From Burkholderia plantarii (GTDB lineage Bacteria > Pseudomonadota > Gammaproteobacteria > Burkholderiales > Burkholderiaceae), in contig NZ_CP007213.1 of NCBI RefSeq assembly GCF_001411805.1, positions 496,001 through 560,000 on the forward strand: DNA of 64,000 nt, given 5' to 3'. A program made the translations under genes and the position numbers. Below, piece after piece: positions 42,332 to 50,475 of the stretch. The notes beneath the pieces were generated by a model, which was not told where the DNA came from, ran no database searches, and was given only the letters and a program-made list of their open reading frames with translations. How positions within the stretch are numbered: position 1 is the stretch's first letter; the number at the start of each line of letters is the position of its first letter.

Positions 42332-43732
42332 TCAGCGGGAGCCCGCGTGGCCGAGCCGCGCGAGCTGGCGCCCGACGATGCGTTCGAGCTGCGCGTCGTA
42401 GGTGTAGCGGCGGCGCAGCGGCTCGGCGACCGCACGCGGCGCCGGCCAGGTGAGCCCCTGCGGGTCCACGCGATAGATCGAGGCGAAGCTGCGGAAGCTG
42501 CCGCTCAGCAGCGCGTGGTCCCAGCCGAGCGTGCCCTCGACGAGGCCGTGCAGCGCGGCGAGCGTGATGGTCGATTCGAGGTTCGCGTAGTCGGACGGCC
42601 CGCCTTGCGCGCGCGGCGCCGCGTCGGCCAGGTGGTAATGCCAGCTTTGCGTGCGGGTGGGCGACACCACGTTCAGCTGGTAGATCACGTCCCACTCGCG
42701 ATGCGCGGCGCGCAGCGCCGGGTCCATGCCGAGAATGTGGCGCGGCAGCGCGTCGGTGCATTCGGCCTCGGCCACGCGCCATTGCAGCGCCTCGGCGGGC
42801 GTGTCGGGGCCGGCGCCGGGACCGGATGCCGGATGCTCGAACGGCACGCCGAACCGCACCGGGTCGAAGCGCGGCTCGGGGCCGCCGTCGGCGAGCCGCA
42901 CGGCGAAGCGGCTCGCGCCGGGCGCGTGCGTGACGACGGGGGCCGCGCCCGCGCGCGCGTCGAGCCGCAGCAGGTCGGACGGCTGCGCCGCGTGGCAGGA
43001 CGCGGCCAGCGCCGGGCAGCGCTGTTCGAGCGCGCGCACGAAGCGCTTCAGCGTGAGCGGGAACACCAGCTGGTTCATGAACGCGGCGGGCGGCAGATAG
43101 GCGAACATGCACGAGCCCGGCACGACGTGGCGCGGCGCGATGCGGGCGATCTGTTCGAGCATCGCGCCGACGCGCTCGTGCGGAAACGCCAGCGAGCGGT
43201 TCAACGGGAAATTGTTTTCCAGCAGCGGCTGCCATGGCGCGATCAGCAGGTCCACCTGGCCGAGCTGCGCGGCGATGCGCGACGAGGTCGCCTCGCTGAC
43301 GATGGTGTCGACGGCGTTCCACAGCAGGCACGGCCCGTCGCGCACGATCAGCCCGAATTCCGGCACGCGGTTCTCCGAGCGCGTGATGGTGAGGCGCACC
43401 TCGCCGAACGCGATCTCGTCGAAGTCATGCACGCGCTCCACCTGCCGGTAGCCGAGTTCGTGCAGCGCGTGCGCGATCAGGTCGTCGTCGGGAATGATCA
43501 CGCGGCACTCGCGCGACAGCCCGGCCAGCGTCTCGACGTCGAAGTGATCGAGATGGCGGTGCGAGATCACCAGCAGCGCGAAGCGCAGCGCGTCGAGCTC
43601 GCGCAGCGCGCGTTTCGGGAACACGTCGAGCAGGCCCTCCTGGTGCGAGGCGCCGAACACCGGGTCCATCAGGATGTTGCCGGCGCTGGTTTCGATCAGC
43701 AGGCTGGCGTGGCCGAGGAAATGGATTTGCAT
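42332..43732 (-). CDS. Metallo-beta-lactamase-fold protein with large C-terminal extension
   Basis: 466 residues. The first ~230 form a UlaG-like metallo-beta-lactamase fold opening MQIHFLGHASLLIETSAG with metal motif SHRHLDHFD. The remaining ~230 residues have no domain I recognise. Such proteins are hydrolases, lactonases or oxygen-dependent enzymes, and some act in natural-product pathways. The ATG at 43732 is fixed by the characteristic first strand. It lies 20 nt after the cysteine-synthase-like gene in the left-arm operon. Reaction unknown. Confidence 0.75.
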   Translation of the reverse strand: MQIHFLGHASLLIETSAGNILMDPVFGASHQEGLLDVFPKRALRELDALRFALLVISHRHLDHFDVETLAGLSRECRVIIPDDDLIAHALHELGYRQVERVHDFDEIAFGEVRLTITRSENRVPEFGLIVRDGPCLLWNAVDTIVSEATSSRIAAQLGQVDLLIAPWQPLLENNFPLNRSLAFPHERVGAMLEQIARIAPRHVVPGSCMFAYLPPAAFMNQLVFPLTLKRFVRALEQRCPALAASCHAAQPSDLLRLDARAGAAPVVTHAPGASRFAVRLADGGPEPRFDPVRFGVPFEHPASGPGAGPDTPAEALQWRVAEAECTDALPRHILGMDPALRAAHREWDVIYQLNVVSPTRTQSWHYHLADAAPRAQGGPSDYANLESTITLAALHGLVEGTLGWDHALLSGSFRSFASIYRVDPQGLTWPAPRAVAEPLRRRYTYDAQLERIVGRQLARLGHAGSR

Positions 43733-43752
43733 GCGGGGTCTCCCTGCGCGGC

Positions 43753-44835
43753 TCAGTCGGCGCCCGGGCGCGCGTCGTCGGCGGTCAGCCCGCGCGCCTC
43801 GCACCAGGCCGGATCGAAGAAGGTGTTCAGGTACGGCCGCGCGCCGTCGGGCAGCAGCGCGACCACGTTGCGTCCGCGCGCGGTGGCCGGCGCGGTGGCG
43901 CAGTAGCGCAGCGCCGCCGCCACGATGCAGCCCGACGACGGCCCCGCGAGCATGCCTTCGCGCTCGAACAGCCGCTGGCTGACCGCGCGCGATTCGGCGT
44001 CGGCGATCTCGAACACGCGATCGACGTCGGCGAGGCTCGCCACCACGGGCACCTCGTCGTTGCCGACGCCTTCCACGAGGCTGCCGCGAAACGTGGCCGC
44101 TCGCGCGTGCCACGCGGCCGAGAACGCGCTGCCGGGCGGCTCGGCCAGCACGATCTCGACGCCGGGGTTCTGTTCCTTGAGAAAGCGCGCCACGCCATGC
44201 AGCGTGCCGCCGGTGCCGGCGCCGCACACCAGCGCGTCGATCCGGCCATCGCTTTGCCGCCACAGTTCGCGGCCGAGGCCGGCGTAGGCGCTCTGCCAGT
44301 TCATTGGATTGCCGAACTGGTTCGCGAACCACGCGCCGGGGATCTCGCGCGCGAGGCGCCGCGCGGTGGCGGTACCCGATTCGGGATGGTCGGCGGGCAG
44401 GCCGGGGCTGACCAGATGCACGGTGGCGCCGCAGGCGCGCAGCAGGTTGATCTTGTCGGGCGTGGTGGTGCGCGCGACCACCAGCACCACGCGGTAGCCG
44501 AGGATCGCGCCGACCGTGGCGAGCCCGACGCCGGTGTTGCCCGAGGTGGTCTCGATCACGGTGCCGCCGGGCGCGAGCAGGCCGCGGCGCGCGGCTTCGG
44601 TCAGCAGCGTGCGCGCGAGCCGGTCCTTGATCGAGCCGCCCGGATTCATGAATTCGCACTTGCCGTGCAGGCGGTTGGCGTGCGGCTCCGGCGCCGGCGC
44701 GAGCCGCGCGAGCCGCACCAGCGGCGTGTCCCCGATCGCCTCGGCGAGCGACGCGAGCGCGCCCGGCATCGGCCCGGCATCGGGCGCGTCATGGGCCGCG
44801 GCAAGGCTGGCGGGCAAACTCGTCGATTGGTCCAT
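43753..44835 (-). CDS. PLP-dependent cysteine synthase / SbnA-type enzyme
   Basis: 360-residue fold-type II PLP enzyme. The PLP lysine is about residue 70 in NPGGSIKDRLA, the substrate loop is TTSGNTGVGLA and the phosphate loop is CGAGTGGTLHG. It belongs to the O-acetylserine sulfhydrylase/cystathionine beta-synthase superfamily. It lacks C-terminal CBS domains but has a ~45-residue N-terminal extension. Relatives in biosynthetic clusters perform beta-replacement on O-acetyl- or O-phosphoserine; SbnA makes a precursor of 2,3-diaminopropionate. Position within an NRPS locus suggests building-block synthesis rather than housekeeping cysteine supply. No SbnB-type partner is seen. Confidence 0.8.
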   Translation of the reverse strand: MDQSTSLPASLAAAHDAPDAGPMPGALASLAEAIGDTPLVRLARLAPAPEPHANRLHGKCEFMNPGGSIKDRLARTLLTEAARRGLLAPGGTVIETTSGNTGVGLATVGAILGYRVVLVVARTTTPDKINLLRACGATVHLVSPGLPADHPESGTATARRLAREIPGAWFANQFGNPMNWQSAYAGLGRELWRQSDGRIDALVCGAGTGGTLHGVARFLKEQNPGVEIVLAEPPGSAFSAAWHARAATFRGSLVEGVGNDEVPVVASLADVDRVFEIADAESRAVSQRLFEREGMLAGPSSGCIVAAALRYCATAPATARGRNVVALLPDGARPYLNTFFDPAWCEARGLTADDARPGAD

Positions 44836-44843
44836 GCGGCGGC

Positions 44844-45623
44844 TCACGAGGCGGCGCGCGCCGCCGGCTTGGCGAGCAGATGGAAGCCGAGGCTCCACGG
44901 CACGGTGACGCGGCCGTCGGCGTGGCGCACGGGGCTCAGCCAGTGCTCGACCAGCGGCGCCAGCTCGGCCAGCGCGATCTCCAGCCCGAGCAGTCGCATG
45001 ATGTACGAGAGCGCCGCGCCCGCGTCGCTGAACTGCCAGTCGGTGGCCCGGCGCCGGCTCCAGCGGTGGATCATCCCGGCACGATCGCAGAGCAGCTGCA
45101 TGAACGCGCGATCGAGGAACTCGACCTCGTGGCCGGTGCGGCAGTGATGCTGGACCACGTGGTCGAAGAAGCGCTGCGCCGGCGTGCCGAAATCGACGTC
45201 CACGATCAGCAGCTCGGCGTTCGGCTTCAGCACGCGGCGGATCTCGTCGAGCGCGACCTTCTTGTTCTGCACGTGATGGAAGCTCGCCATCGAGAACACC
45301 AGGTCCACCGAATCGTCGGGCAGGTCGATTCGCGACGGCGTGGCCACCAGCTTGCGCATGCCGGCCAGCGGCTGCAGATGCGCGAGCATGTGGGGCGACG
45401 GATCGCAGGCGATCAGCTCGCCACCGGGCGCGAGCTGCTCGAGCAGGGCCGGCGTGGCGAAGCCGGAGCCGGCGCCCAGCTCGACGATGCGCCGCACCGG
45501 CGGGCGGCGGCGCTCGGCCAGCGCCCAGCACGCCGCTTCCAGTTCGGCGGCGCGGGCATACGGCGAGGCGCGCATCGCGCCTTCGTAATCGACGGCGCGC
45601 TGGAGGTCGAATTCAACGAACAT
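44844..45623 (-). CDS. Class I SAM-dependent methyltransferase
   Basis: 259 residues. Rossmann-type methyltransferase: motif I VELGAGSGFATP, acidic end of beta-2 ELIACDPSP, motif post-II LVFSMASFHHV and motif III RVLKPNAELLIVD. Similar to UbiE/Methyltransf_11 small-molecule methyltransferases, with a longer C-terminal cap. It sits 8 nt before the PLP-enzyme gene and 14 nt after the carbamoyltransferase gene in the same operon. Probably methylates the NRPS product or a precursor on O, N or C; acceptor unknown. Confidence 0.82.
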   Translation of the reverse strand: MFVEFDLQRAVDYEGAMRASPYARAAELEAACWALAERRRPPVRRIVELGAGSGFATPALLEQLAPGGELIACDPSPHMLAHLQPLAGMRKLVATPSRIDLPDDSVDLVFSMASFHHVQNKKVALDEIRRVLKPNAELLIVDVDFGTPAQRFFDHVVQHHCRTGHEVEFLDRAFMQLLCDRAGMIHRWSRRRATDWQFSDAGAALSYIMRLLGLEIALAELAPLVEHWLSPVRHADGRVTVPWSLGFHLLAKPAARAAS

Positions 45624-45637
45624 GATGGGATTCCCGG

Positions 45638-47227
45638 TCAGGTCGACTTGATCAGCAGGCGGTCGCCGACGCACAGCGCGTCGAGCGCCACCTCGTGATA
45701 GAACGCCTCGCTCTGCGCGGCGGTGGAGAAAATCGGGCTGCCGCCGGCGTTCAGCGAGGTGTTGAGCAGCACCGGCACGCCGGTGCGCGCCTCGAACGCG
45801 CGCAGCAGCGCGGCGAACGGCTCGTGCTCGGTGCCGGGGCCGTCGGCCACGGTCTGCACGCGCGCGGTGCCGTCCTCGTGGACGATCGCGGCCAGCTGCT
45901 CGCGCCGCTCGGGCCGCACGTCGATGGCGCGCAGCATGTAGCGGCTCGAGCCGCTCATCTCGAACCATTCGCCGGCCCGGCTCTCCAGCACGCTCGGCGC
46001 ATACGGACGCCAGCGCTCGCGCAGCTTCACGCGCGTGTTGAGGATTTCCTTGGCGTCGGCGATGCGCGGGTCCATCAGGATCGAGCGATGGCCGAGCGCG
46101 CGCGGCCCGAGCTCGCCGCGGCCCTGATGCCAGGCCACGATCCTGCCGGCGGCGAGCAGCCCGGCCACTTGCTCGATGGTGTGCGGCGAGGGTTGCGCCT
46201 CGACCGGATCATCCTGCCAGTAGGGGAAGCCGCCGGTCGGGAACAGCGGCTGGTCGAGCTGGATGCGCAGCAGCTCCAGGCAGCCGAGCGACAGGCCGCC
46301 GTCGTAGGCATGCGGCGGGATCGCGAGCAGCGGGAAATGGCGCGCCAGCAGCTCGTTGCAGACCACGTTCTGCGCGCAGCCGCCGGCATAGAGGATGGTG
46401 TCCTCGGCGCGGCAGTGGCGCTGGAAGAAGCGCAGCACGTAAGCGGCCACGCCGTGATGGATGGTGGCGAGCCAGTCGCGGAACGAAGGGTTGTCGAACG
46501 AGAAGAACGCGTTGCCGGCGCGCGGCACCCAGCGCCGCGCGACCGCGTCGACCACGATCTGCGGGTCCGCCTCGGGAATCGCGCCGCGCCACGGCACGGC
46601 GCGGATCAGGTCGTAGATCGCGTGGTCGGCGATCGCGTCGAAGTCGATCCCGTCCAGGTAGGCGTGGTCGACGCTGCCGTAAGCCTGCGCGCCCATCACC
46701 TTGCCGACCAGATCCTCGAGGCCGCCGGACAGCTTCATCAGCATGCCGATCTTCTCGAACAGCATGCCGAACGAGCGGTTGCCGGTGCTGAACACGAGCT
46801 CGGGCGTCTTCGAGCCGGGCGCGCGGATCACCGACTGCGAATTGCCGTTGTCGCCGTTGCCGTCGAGCGCGATGCCGACCGCCGCCTCGGCTACCGGCAG
46901 CAGCGGCCAGCCGCTCAATACGTGCGCGTAATGGTGGTCGACGCACCAGGTCGGCGCGTCGCCGAAGCGCGGCAGCACCGGGCGGCTGCGCTCGAACAGC
47001 CGGTTCGGCGCGCAGCTGCCGAGCCCGTTGCGCTGGCCGTCCGAGAACGCCACCGCGTCGACGCGGTCGAGGCCCCATTCGGCGCAGGTGCGCTCGACGA
47101 ATTCGAGCGTGGCGCGGTGATGCTTGATGCCGGTGGCGCGCTCCGATTTCGCATAACGCACGCGGCCGTCGATCCAGGCGGCAACGTTGCTGTCGTGACG
47201 GCCCAGATAGAACGAGACGAAGTTCAT
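45638..47227 (-). CDS. NodU/CmcH-family O-carbamoyltransferase
   Basis: 529 residues. The N-terminal Kae1-like ATPase-fold domain has the metal/ATP ligands in DHHYAHVLSG (about residue 97) and LDGNGDNGNS. The C-terminal YrdC-like half has GPRALGHRSILMDPR, the carbamoyl-phosphate site of TobZ, CmcH and NodU. The family transfers carbamoyl from carbamoyl phosphate, through carbamoyl-AMP, to a hydroxyl or occasionally an amine. Its start overlaps the stop of the hydrolase gene by 4 nt (ATGA). Presence in an NRPS operon predicts a carbamate or ureido group on the product or a precursor. Confidence 0.9.
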   Translation of the reverse strand: MNFVSFYLGRHDSNVAAWIDGRVRYAKSERATGIKHHRATLEFVERTCAEWGLDRVDAVAFSDGQRNGLGSCAPNRLFERSRPVLPRFGDAPTWCVDHHYAHVLSGWPLLPVAEAAVGIALDGNGDNGNSQSVIRAPGSKTPELVFSTGNRSFGMLFEKIGMLMKLSGGLEDLVGKVMGAQAYGSVDHAYLDGIDFDAIADHAIYDLIRAVPWRGAIPEADPQIVVDAVARRWVPRAGNAFFSFDNPSFRDWLATIHHGVAAYVLRFFQRHCRAEDTILYAGGCAQNVVCNELLARHFPLLAIPPHAYDGGLSLGCLELLRIQLDQPLFPTGGFPYWQDDPVEAQPSPHTIEQVAGLLAAGRIVAWHQGRGELGPRALGHRSILMDPRIADAKEILNTRVKLRERWRPYAPSVLESRAGEWFEMSGSSRYMLRAIDVRPERREQLAAIVHEDGTARVQTVADGPGTEHEPFAALLRAFEARTGVPVLLNTSLNAGGSPIFSTAAQSEAFYHEVALDALCVGDRLLIKST

Positions 47228-48027
47228 TCGGTACTCCGGTTGGTGGGCGTGAGCCCGGCGATGAACGCGTGGATGGCGGCGGCCGTGGCGTCGGGGCGTT
47301 CGTGCATCGGCAGGTGGCCGCAGTCGGGCATGATCGCGAGCGAGGCCTGGCCGGCCGGCAGCCGTTCGACGAAGGCCCGCGCATAGGCGGGCGGCGTGAA
47401 GCGGTCCTGCGCGCCGGCGATCACCAGCACGCGCCGGCGCAGATGCGGCAGCCGGTGGCGCAGGCCGTGCTCGGCGAACGGCCAGGCGATCCGGCTCAGC
47501 GCGTTCATGCCGCGCGCCGGCCAGTGCGCCTGCATGCGCCGCGCGTCGGGATGCGCCGGGTCGTGCCAGAGCAGGCCGGTGGCCGCGTCCGGACCGAGCG
47601 CGAGCAGGTTGGCGAGCGGATGCGCGTCGAGCCAGAGGCCGAGCGGCGAGATCAGCACCAGCGGGGCGCGCGGCGCCGAGTCGAGACCATCGAGGCAGGC
47701 CAGCTCGGCCGCGAGCATCGCGCCGAGGCCGTGCGCGATCAGGAGCGGGGGCGTGGCGTGCGGCGTGGCGCCGGTTGTCTCCGGCGCCTCGTCGCGAAGC
47801 CGGCGCGCGCAGGCGGCGAGCACGTCGAGCAGCGGGTTCGCGCCGGCCTGCGTCTGCATCGCCAGCTCGCCGGCGGCCATCACCGGCACCGGCCGCGAGG
47901 ACAGCGCGCGCAGGAAGCGTTCGGGCACCAGCGGATCGGCGCCGCCGAGATAGCACGCCGCGATGGCGGGCGCCACGGACGCGGGCGCGGGCACCACGGC
48001 GGCGCGGGTGGACGGAGTCGAGGTCAT
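47224..48027 (-). CDS. Alpha/beta-hydrolase-fold protein lacking nucleophile serine
   Basis: 267 residues. It has the general alpha/beta hydrolase layout: candidate acid in IAGAQDRFTPP and His in PDCGHLPMHERPD near the C terminus, both well placed. At the nucleophile elbow, where G-x-S-x-G is expected, it reads IAHGLGAML: glycine at about residue 100 replaces the serine, and the codon is a clear GGC. It therefore should not work as a serine hydrolase by the usual route. It may bind a substrate, act as a lyase or cyclase, or be decaying. Overlaps both neighbours by 4 nt, so translation is coupled. Confidence 0.78.
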   Translation of the reverse strand: MTSTPSTRAAVVPAPASVAPAIAACYLGGADPLVPERFLRALSSRPVPVMAAGELAMQTQAGANPLLDVLAACARRLRDEAPETTGATPHATPPLLIAHGLGAMLAAELACLDGLDSAPRAPLVLISPLGLWLDAHPLANLLALGPDAATGLLWHDPAHPDARRMQAHWPARGMNALSRIAWPFAEHGLRHRLPHLRRRVLVIAGAQDRFTPPAYARAFVERLPAGQASLAIMPDCGHLPMHERPDATAAAIHAFIAGLTPTNRSTE

Positions 48028-49229
48028 GGCGTGGGGGCTCCGGCGAGCGCGCGCGGCGTCCAGCGATCCTCGTACGCGTCGTGCAGGCCGCGCAGTTGCG
48101 GCATCACCTGCGTCGCGAACAGCCGCGCGTTCTTTTCGGTCAGCTCGGCCGACAGCGTGCCGACCTGCAGGATGCCGATCAGGTGGCCGATCCGGCAGCG
48201 CATGGCGAGATCGCGCAGCGCCGCCGTCACGGTGGCCGGGCTGCCCGCGATCACCTGGCCGCGCGCGACGTAGTCGGCATAGCGCAGCGGGCCGCGCGCC
48301 TCGGGCTTCGCATCCGGCTTCGCATCGGCGGGCGGCTTCGGCGCCGGCACGTCGCTGACCGGCACGTGGGCGAACATCGGCGTCACGGCGGTGACGGTGC
48401 CGAAGAAGTGCTCGACGGCCTCGGCGTAGTCGGCCTCGGCCGAGGCGTCGGTCTCGCTCACGCAGATCACCTGCGCGAGCGCGAACCGGTACGGGTTGTC
48501 GTCCCAGCCGTTGGCATGCACGGCGGACCAGTAGCCGTCGAGGAACGCCACCGTCTTCTGCGTGCCGCCGAACGACAGGTAGCAGTAGCAGTAGTCCTCG
48601 CGCGCGGCGATCGCCCAGGTGTCGTGGCTGCCGGTGCCGGGCAGCCAGACCGGCGGGCGCGGCTGCTGCAGCGGGCGCGGCCACGGATTCACGTGGGCCA
48701 GCCGCGTGTAGGCGCCGGCGAACGCGAACGGCGCGTCGGCGGCCCAGGCCGCGCGGATCAGCCGGTGCGCCTCGGCCCAGCGTTCGCGCAGCTCGCCCGG
48801 CGCGACGCCGCCCGCGAAGCAGGCGTCCATCGGCGTGCCGAACACGAAGCCGGCCACCAGCCGGCCGTTCGACAGCACGTCGATCACCGCGAGTTCCTCG
48901 GCCACGCGCGTGGGCGGGTTGTACAGCGGCAGGCTGTTGCCGAGCACCACGATCGCGGCGCGGCGCGTCTCGCGCGCGAGGATCGCCGCGAACAGGTTCG
49001 GCGAGGGGCTGACCGAGCCGGCGTATTGATGGTGCTCGTTGACCACCAGTCCGTCGAAGCCCAGCTCGCTCGCGAGCCGGTAGCCGCTCAGCGTGTCGTC
49101 GTAGAGCGCGGCGACCCGGGCCGGGTCGCAGTGGCGGCGCGGCGGCGTCACCCACATGCCGCCGTCGCGGGCGCCCGCTTCCTGCGCGAGCCCCGGGTAG
49201 GTGAATTCGACGAACCAGTGGAATTTCAT
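48024..49229 (-). CDS. LLM-class flavin-dependent oxidoreductase
   Basis: 401 residues. Bacterial-luciferase-like TIM barrel with typical segments: FDGLVVNEHHQYAGSVSPSP, VLGNSLPLYNPPTRVAEELAVID and GRLVAGFVFGTP near the N-terminal half, and VWLPGTGSHDTWAIAA in the middle. It uses reduced FMN or F420; in natural-product clusters members act as monooxygenases on amino-acid-derived intermediates. The start overlaps the stop of the upstream M29-type gene by 4 nt. No dedicated flavin reductase is seen, so a housekeeping one would be needed. Confidence 0.85.
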   Translation of the reverse strand: MKFHWFVEFTYPGLAQEAGARDGGMWVTPPRRHCDPARVAALYDDTLSGYRLASELGFDGLVVNEHHQYAGSVSPSPNLFAAILARETRRAAIVVLGNSLPLYNPPTRVAEELAVIDVLSNGRLVAGFVFGTPMDACFAGGVAPGELRERWAEAHRLIRAAWAADAPFAFAGAYTRLAHVNPWPRPLQQPRPPVWLPGTGSHDTWAIAAREDYCYCYLSFGGTQKTVAFLDGYWSAVHANGWDDNPYRFALAQVICVSETDASAEADYAEAVEHFFGTVTAVTPMFAHVPVSDVPAPKPPADAKPDAKPEARGPLRYADYVARGQVIAGSPATVTAALRDLAMRCRIGHLIGILQVGTLSAELTEKNARLFATQVMPQLRGLHDAYEDRWTPRALAGAPTP

Positions 49230-50380
49230 TGCGTGACGGCGCGGTTGTCGAGCAGGTCGAGCATCAGCGGCGAGGCGACGTAGTTCTCGATCAGCACGTC
49301 GGTGCGGTCCTTGCGGACCAGACGCACCTGCGCGCCGATCTCGGGCGTCCTGCCGAGGTTGTAGAGGTGATCGTCGTGGGTGGCGTTGCGCGCGTGCTTG
49401 AACGCCTCCGGGCCGATGTAGCCACCCAGGTGGTCGCAGCGTCCGGTCGCGAGATGGAAGGTGCCGAAGATCTTCTCGTCCTGGATCCCGGTGCCGGTGA
49501 CGGGCAGCCGCGAGGTGCCGAGTCCGAACTCGCAGATCACGGCGGTGGCGGGATCGTCGCGGAAGCGCTGCAGGCCCTCGGCCAGCGTGCCGGCGCTGCC
49601 GTCGAGCAGCGTGCCGTCCACGATGCTGCCGTCCACCACGCGCAGCGCGGCGAGCGTGCCGTCCTCGAACTTGTGCGGAAAGGTGCCGCTCGCGCTCTTG
49701 GGCAGGAAATACACCTCGCCGTCGGGCAGGTTCTCGACGTTGCGCTGGCCCGGCGGGCAGCGCCCGCAGCTCTTGCCGGCGTGGCGCCCGCCGATCTCGA
49801 TGTCGAGCCGGAACTGCTGCGTGCCGTAGAAGAAGTCGATCTCGGCGCGCTCGGCCGGCGAGAGCGCGACGCGGATCCGGTTGGTGTCCTCGCCGACCTT
49901 GCGGTAGTCGAGGCACAGGCCGCTTTGCATCACGTCGCGGTTGATGCCGTGCATGGTGGCGGCGCGAAAGCCGATCCGGCGCGCCAGCGCGAGCAGCGGC
50001 GCGGTGGCCGAGTGGGTGGACAGGCACAGCAGGATCGAATGCCCCTCGCAGATCTCCTTGACGAAATCGACCACGCGGCCGTCCGGTGTCACGGCCTGCG
50101 CGGGCAGCTCGGCGTTGCTGCCCGACACCGTCCGGTAGGCGTACAGATCGACCGCGCCGAGCTTCAGCTGCCCGGCGACGCCGGCGCGCAGCGGCTGATA
50201 GAACTCGTCGTGCGCGAGCGCCTGCAGCTCGAAGGCGGGATCGCCGAGATAGCGGAAGTTCTCGACCAGCGACGGGTCGGGCAGGTCGATCAGGATCGCG
50301 AGCCGTTCGCCGGGCTCGGGCTCGAAGCAGCTTTCGAGGAGGCGATGGAGGTCGAAGGTCGGGAAGGTGAGATCGGTCAT
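49226..50380 (-). CDS. M29-family metallopeptidase-like protein
   Basis: 384 residues. The C-terminal half has the M29 aminopeptidase/2,5-dihydroxypyridine-dioxygenase metal-site signature: ENLPDGEVYF, CEFGLGTSR, then IQDEKIFGTFHLATGR and a late NATHDDHLYN. In the family these residues bind one or two metal ions and support either aminopeptidase or ring-cleaving dioxygenase chemistry. Within an NRPS operon it may trim an amino acid or open a ring; the sequence does not decide. It follows the PhyH gene after 95 nt without an obvious terminator. Confidence 0.75.
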   Translation of the reverse strand: MTDLTFPTFDLHRLLESCFEPEPGERLAILIDLPDPSLVENFRYLGDPAFELQALAHDEFYQPLRAGVAGQLKLGAVDLYAYRTVSGSNAELPAQAVTPDGRVVDFVKEICEGHSILLCLSTHSATAPLLALARRIGFRAATMHGINRDVMQSGLCLDYRKVGEDTNRIRVALSPAERAEIDFFYGTQQFRLDIEIGGRHAGKSCGRCPPGQRNVENLPDGEVYFLPKSASGTFPHKFEDGTLAALRVVDGSIVDGTLLDGSAGTLAEGLQRFRDDPATAVICEFGLGTSRLPVTGTGIQDEKIFGTFHLATGRCDHLGGYIGPEAFKHARNATHDDHLYNLGRTPEIGAQVRLVRKDRTDVLIENYVASPLMLDLLDNRAVTQ

Positions 50381-50475
50381 GGCGGGGTTCCGGGTGGGAA
50401 ATGGGTGGATCGGTAGGCGGCTCGAAACGTGGCTCGGCATGCGGTTCGGAATGCGGCCCGCGGCGCGGCGCCGGC

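Noticed and set aside
45638..47227. Reading the NodU-type gene as a hydrogenase maturation (HypF) or tRNA t6A protein
   Set aside because: Length, N-terminal start and lack of zinc-finger and acylphosphatase domains fit O-carbamoyltransferases; no hydrogenase genes nearby.
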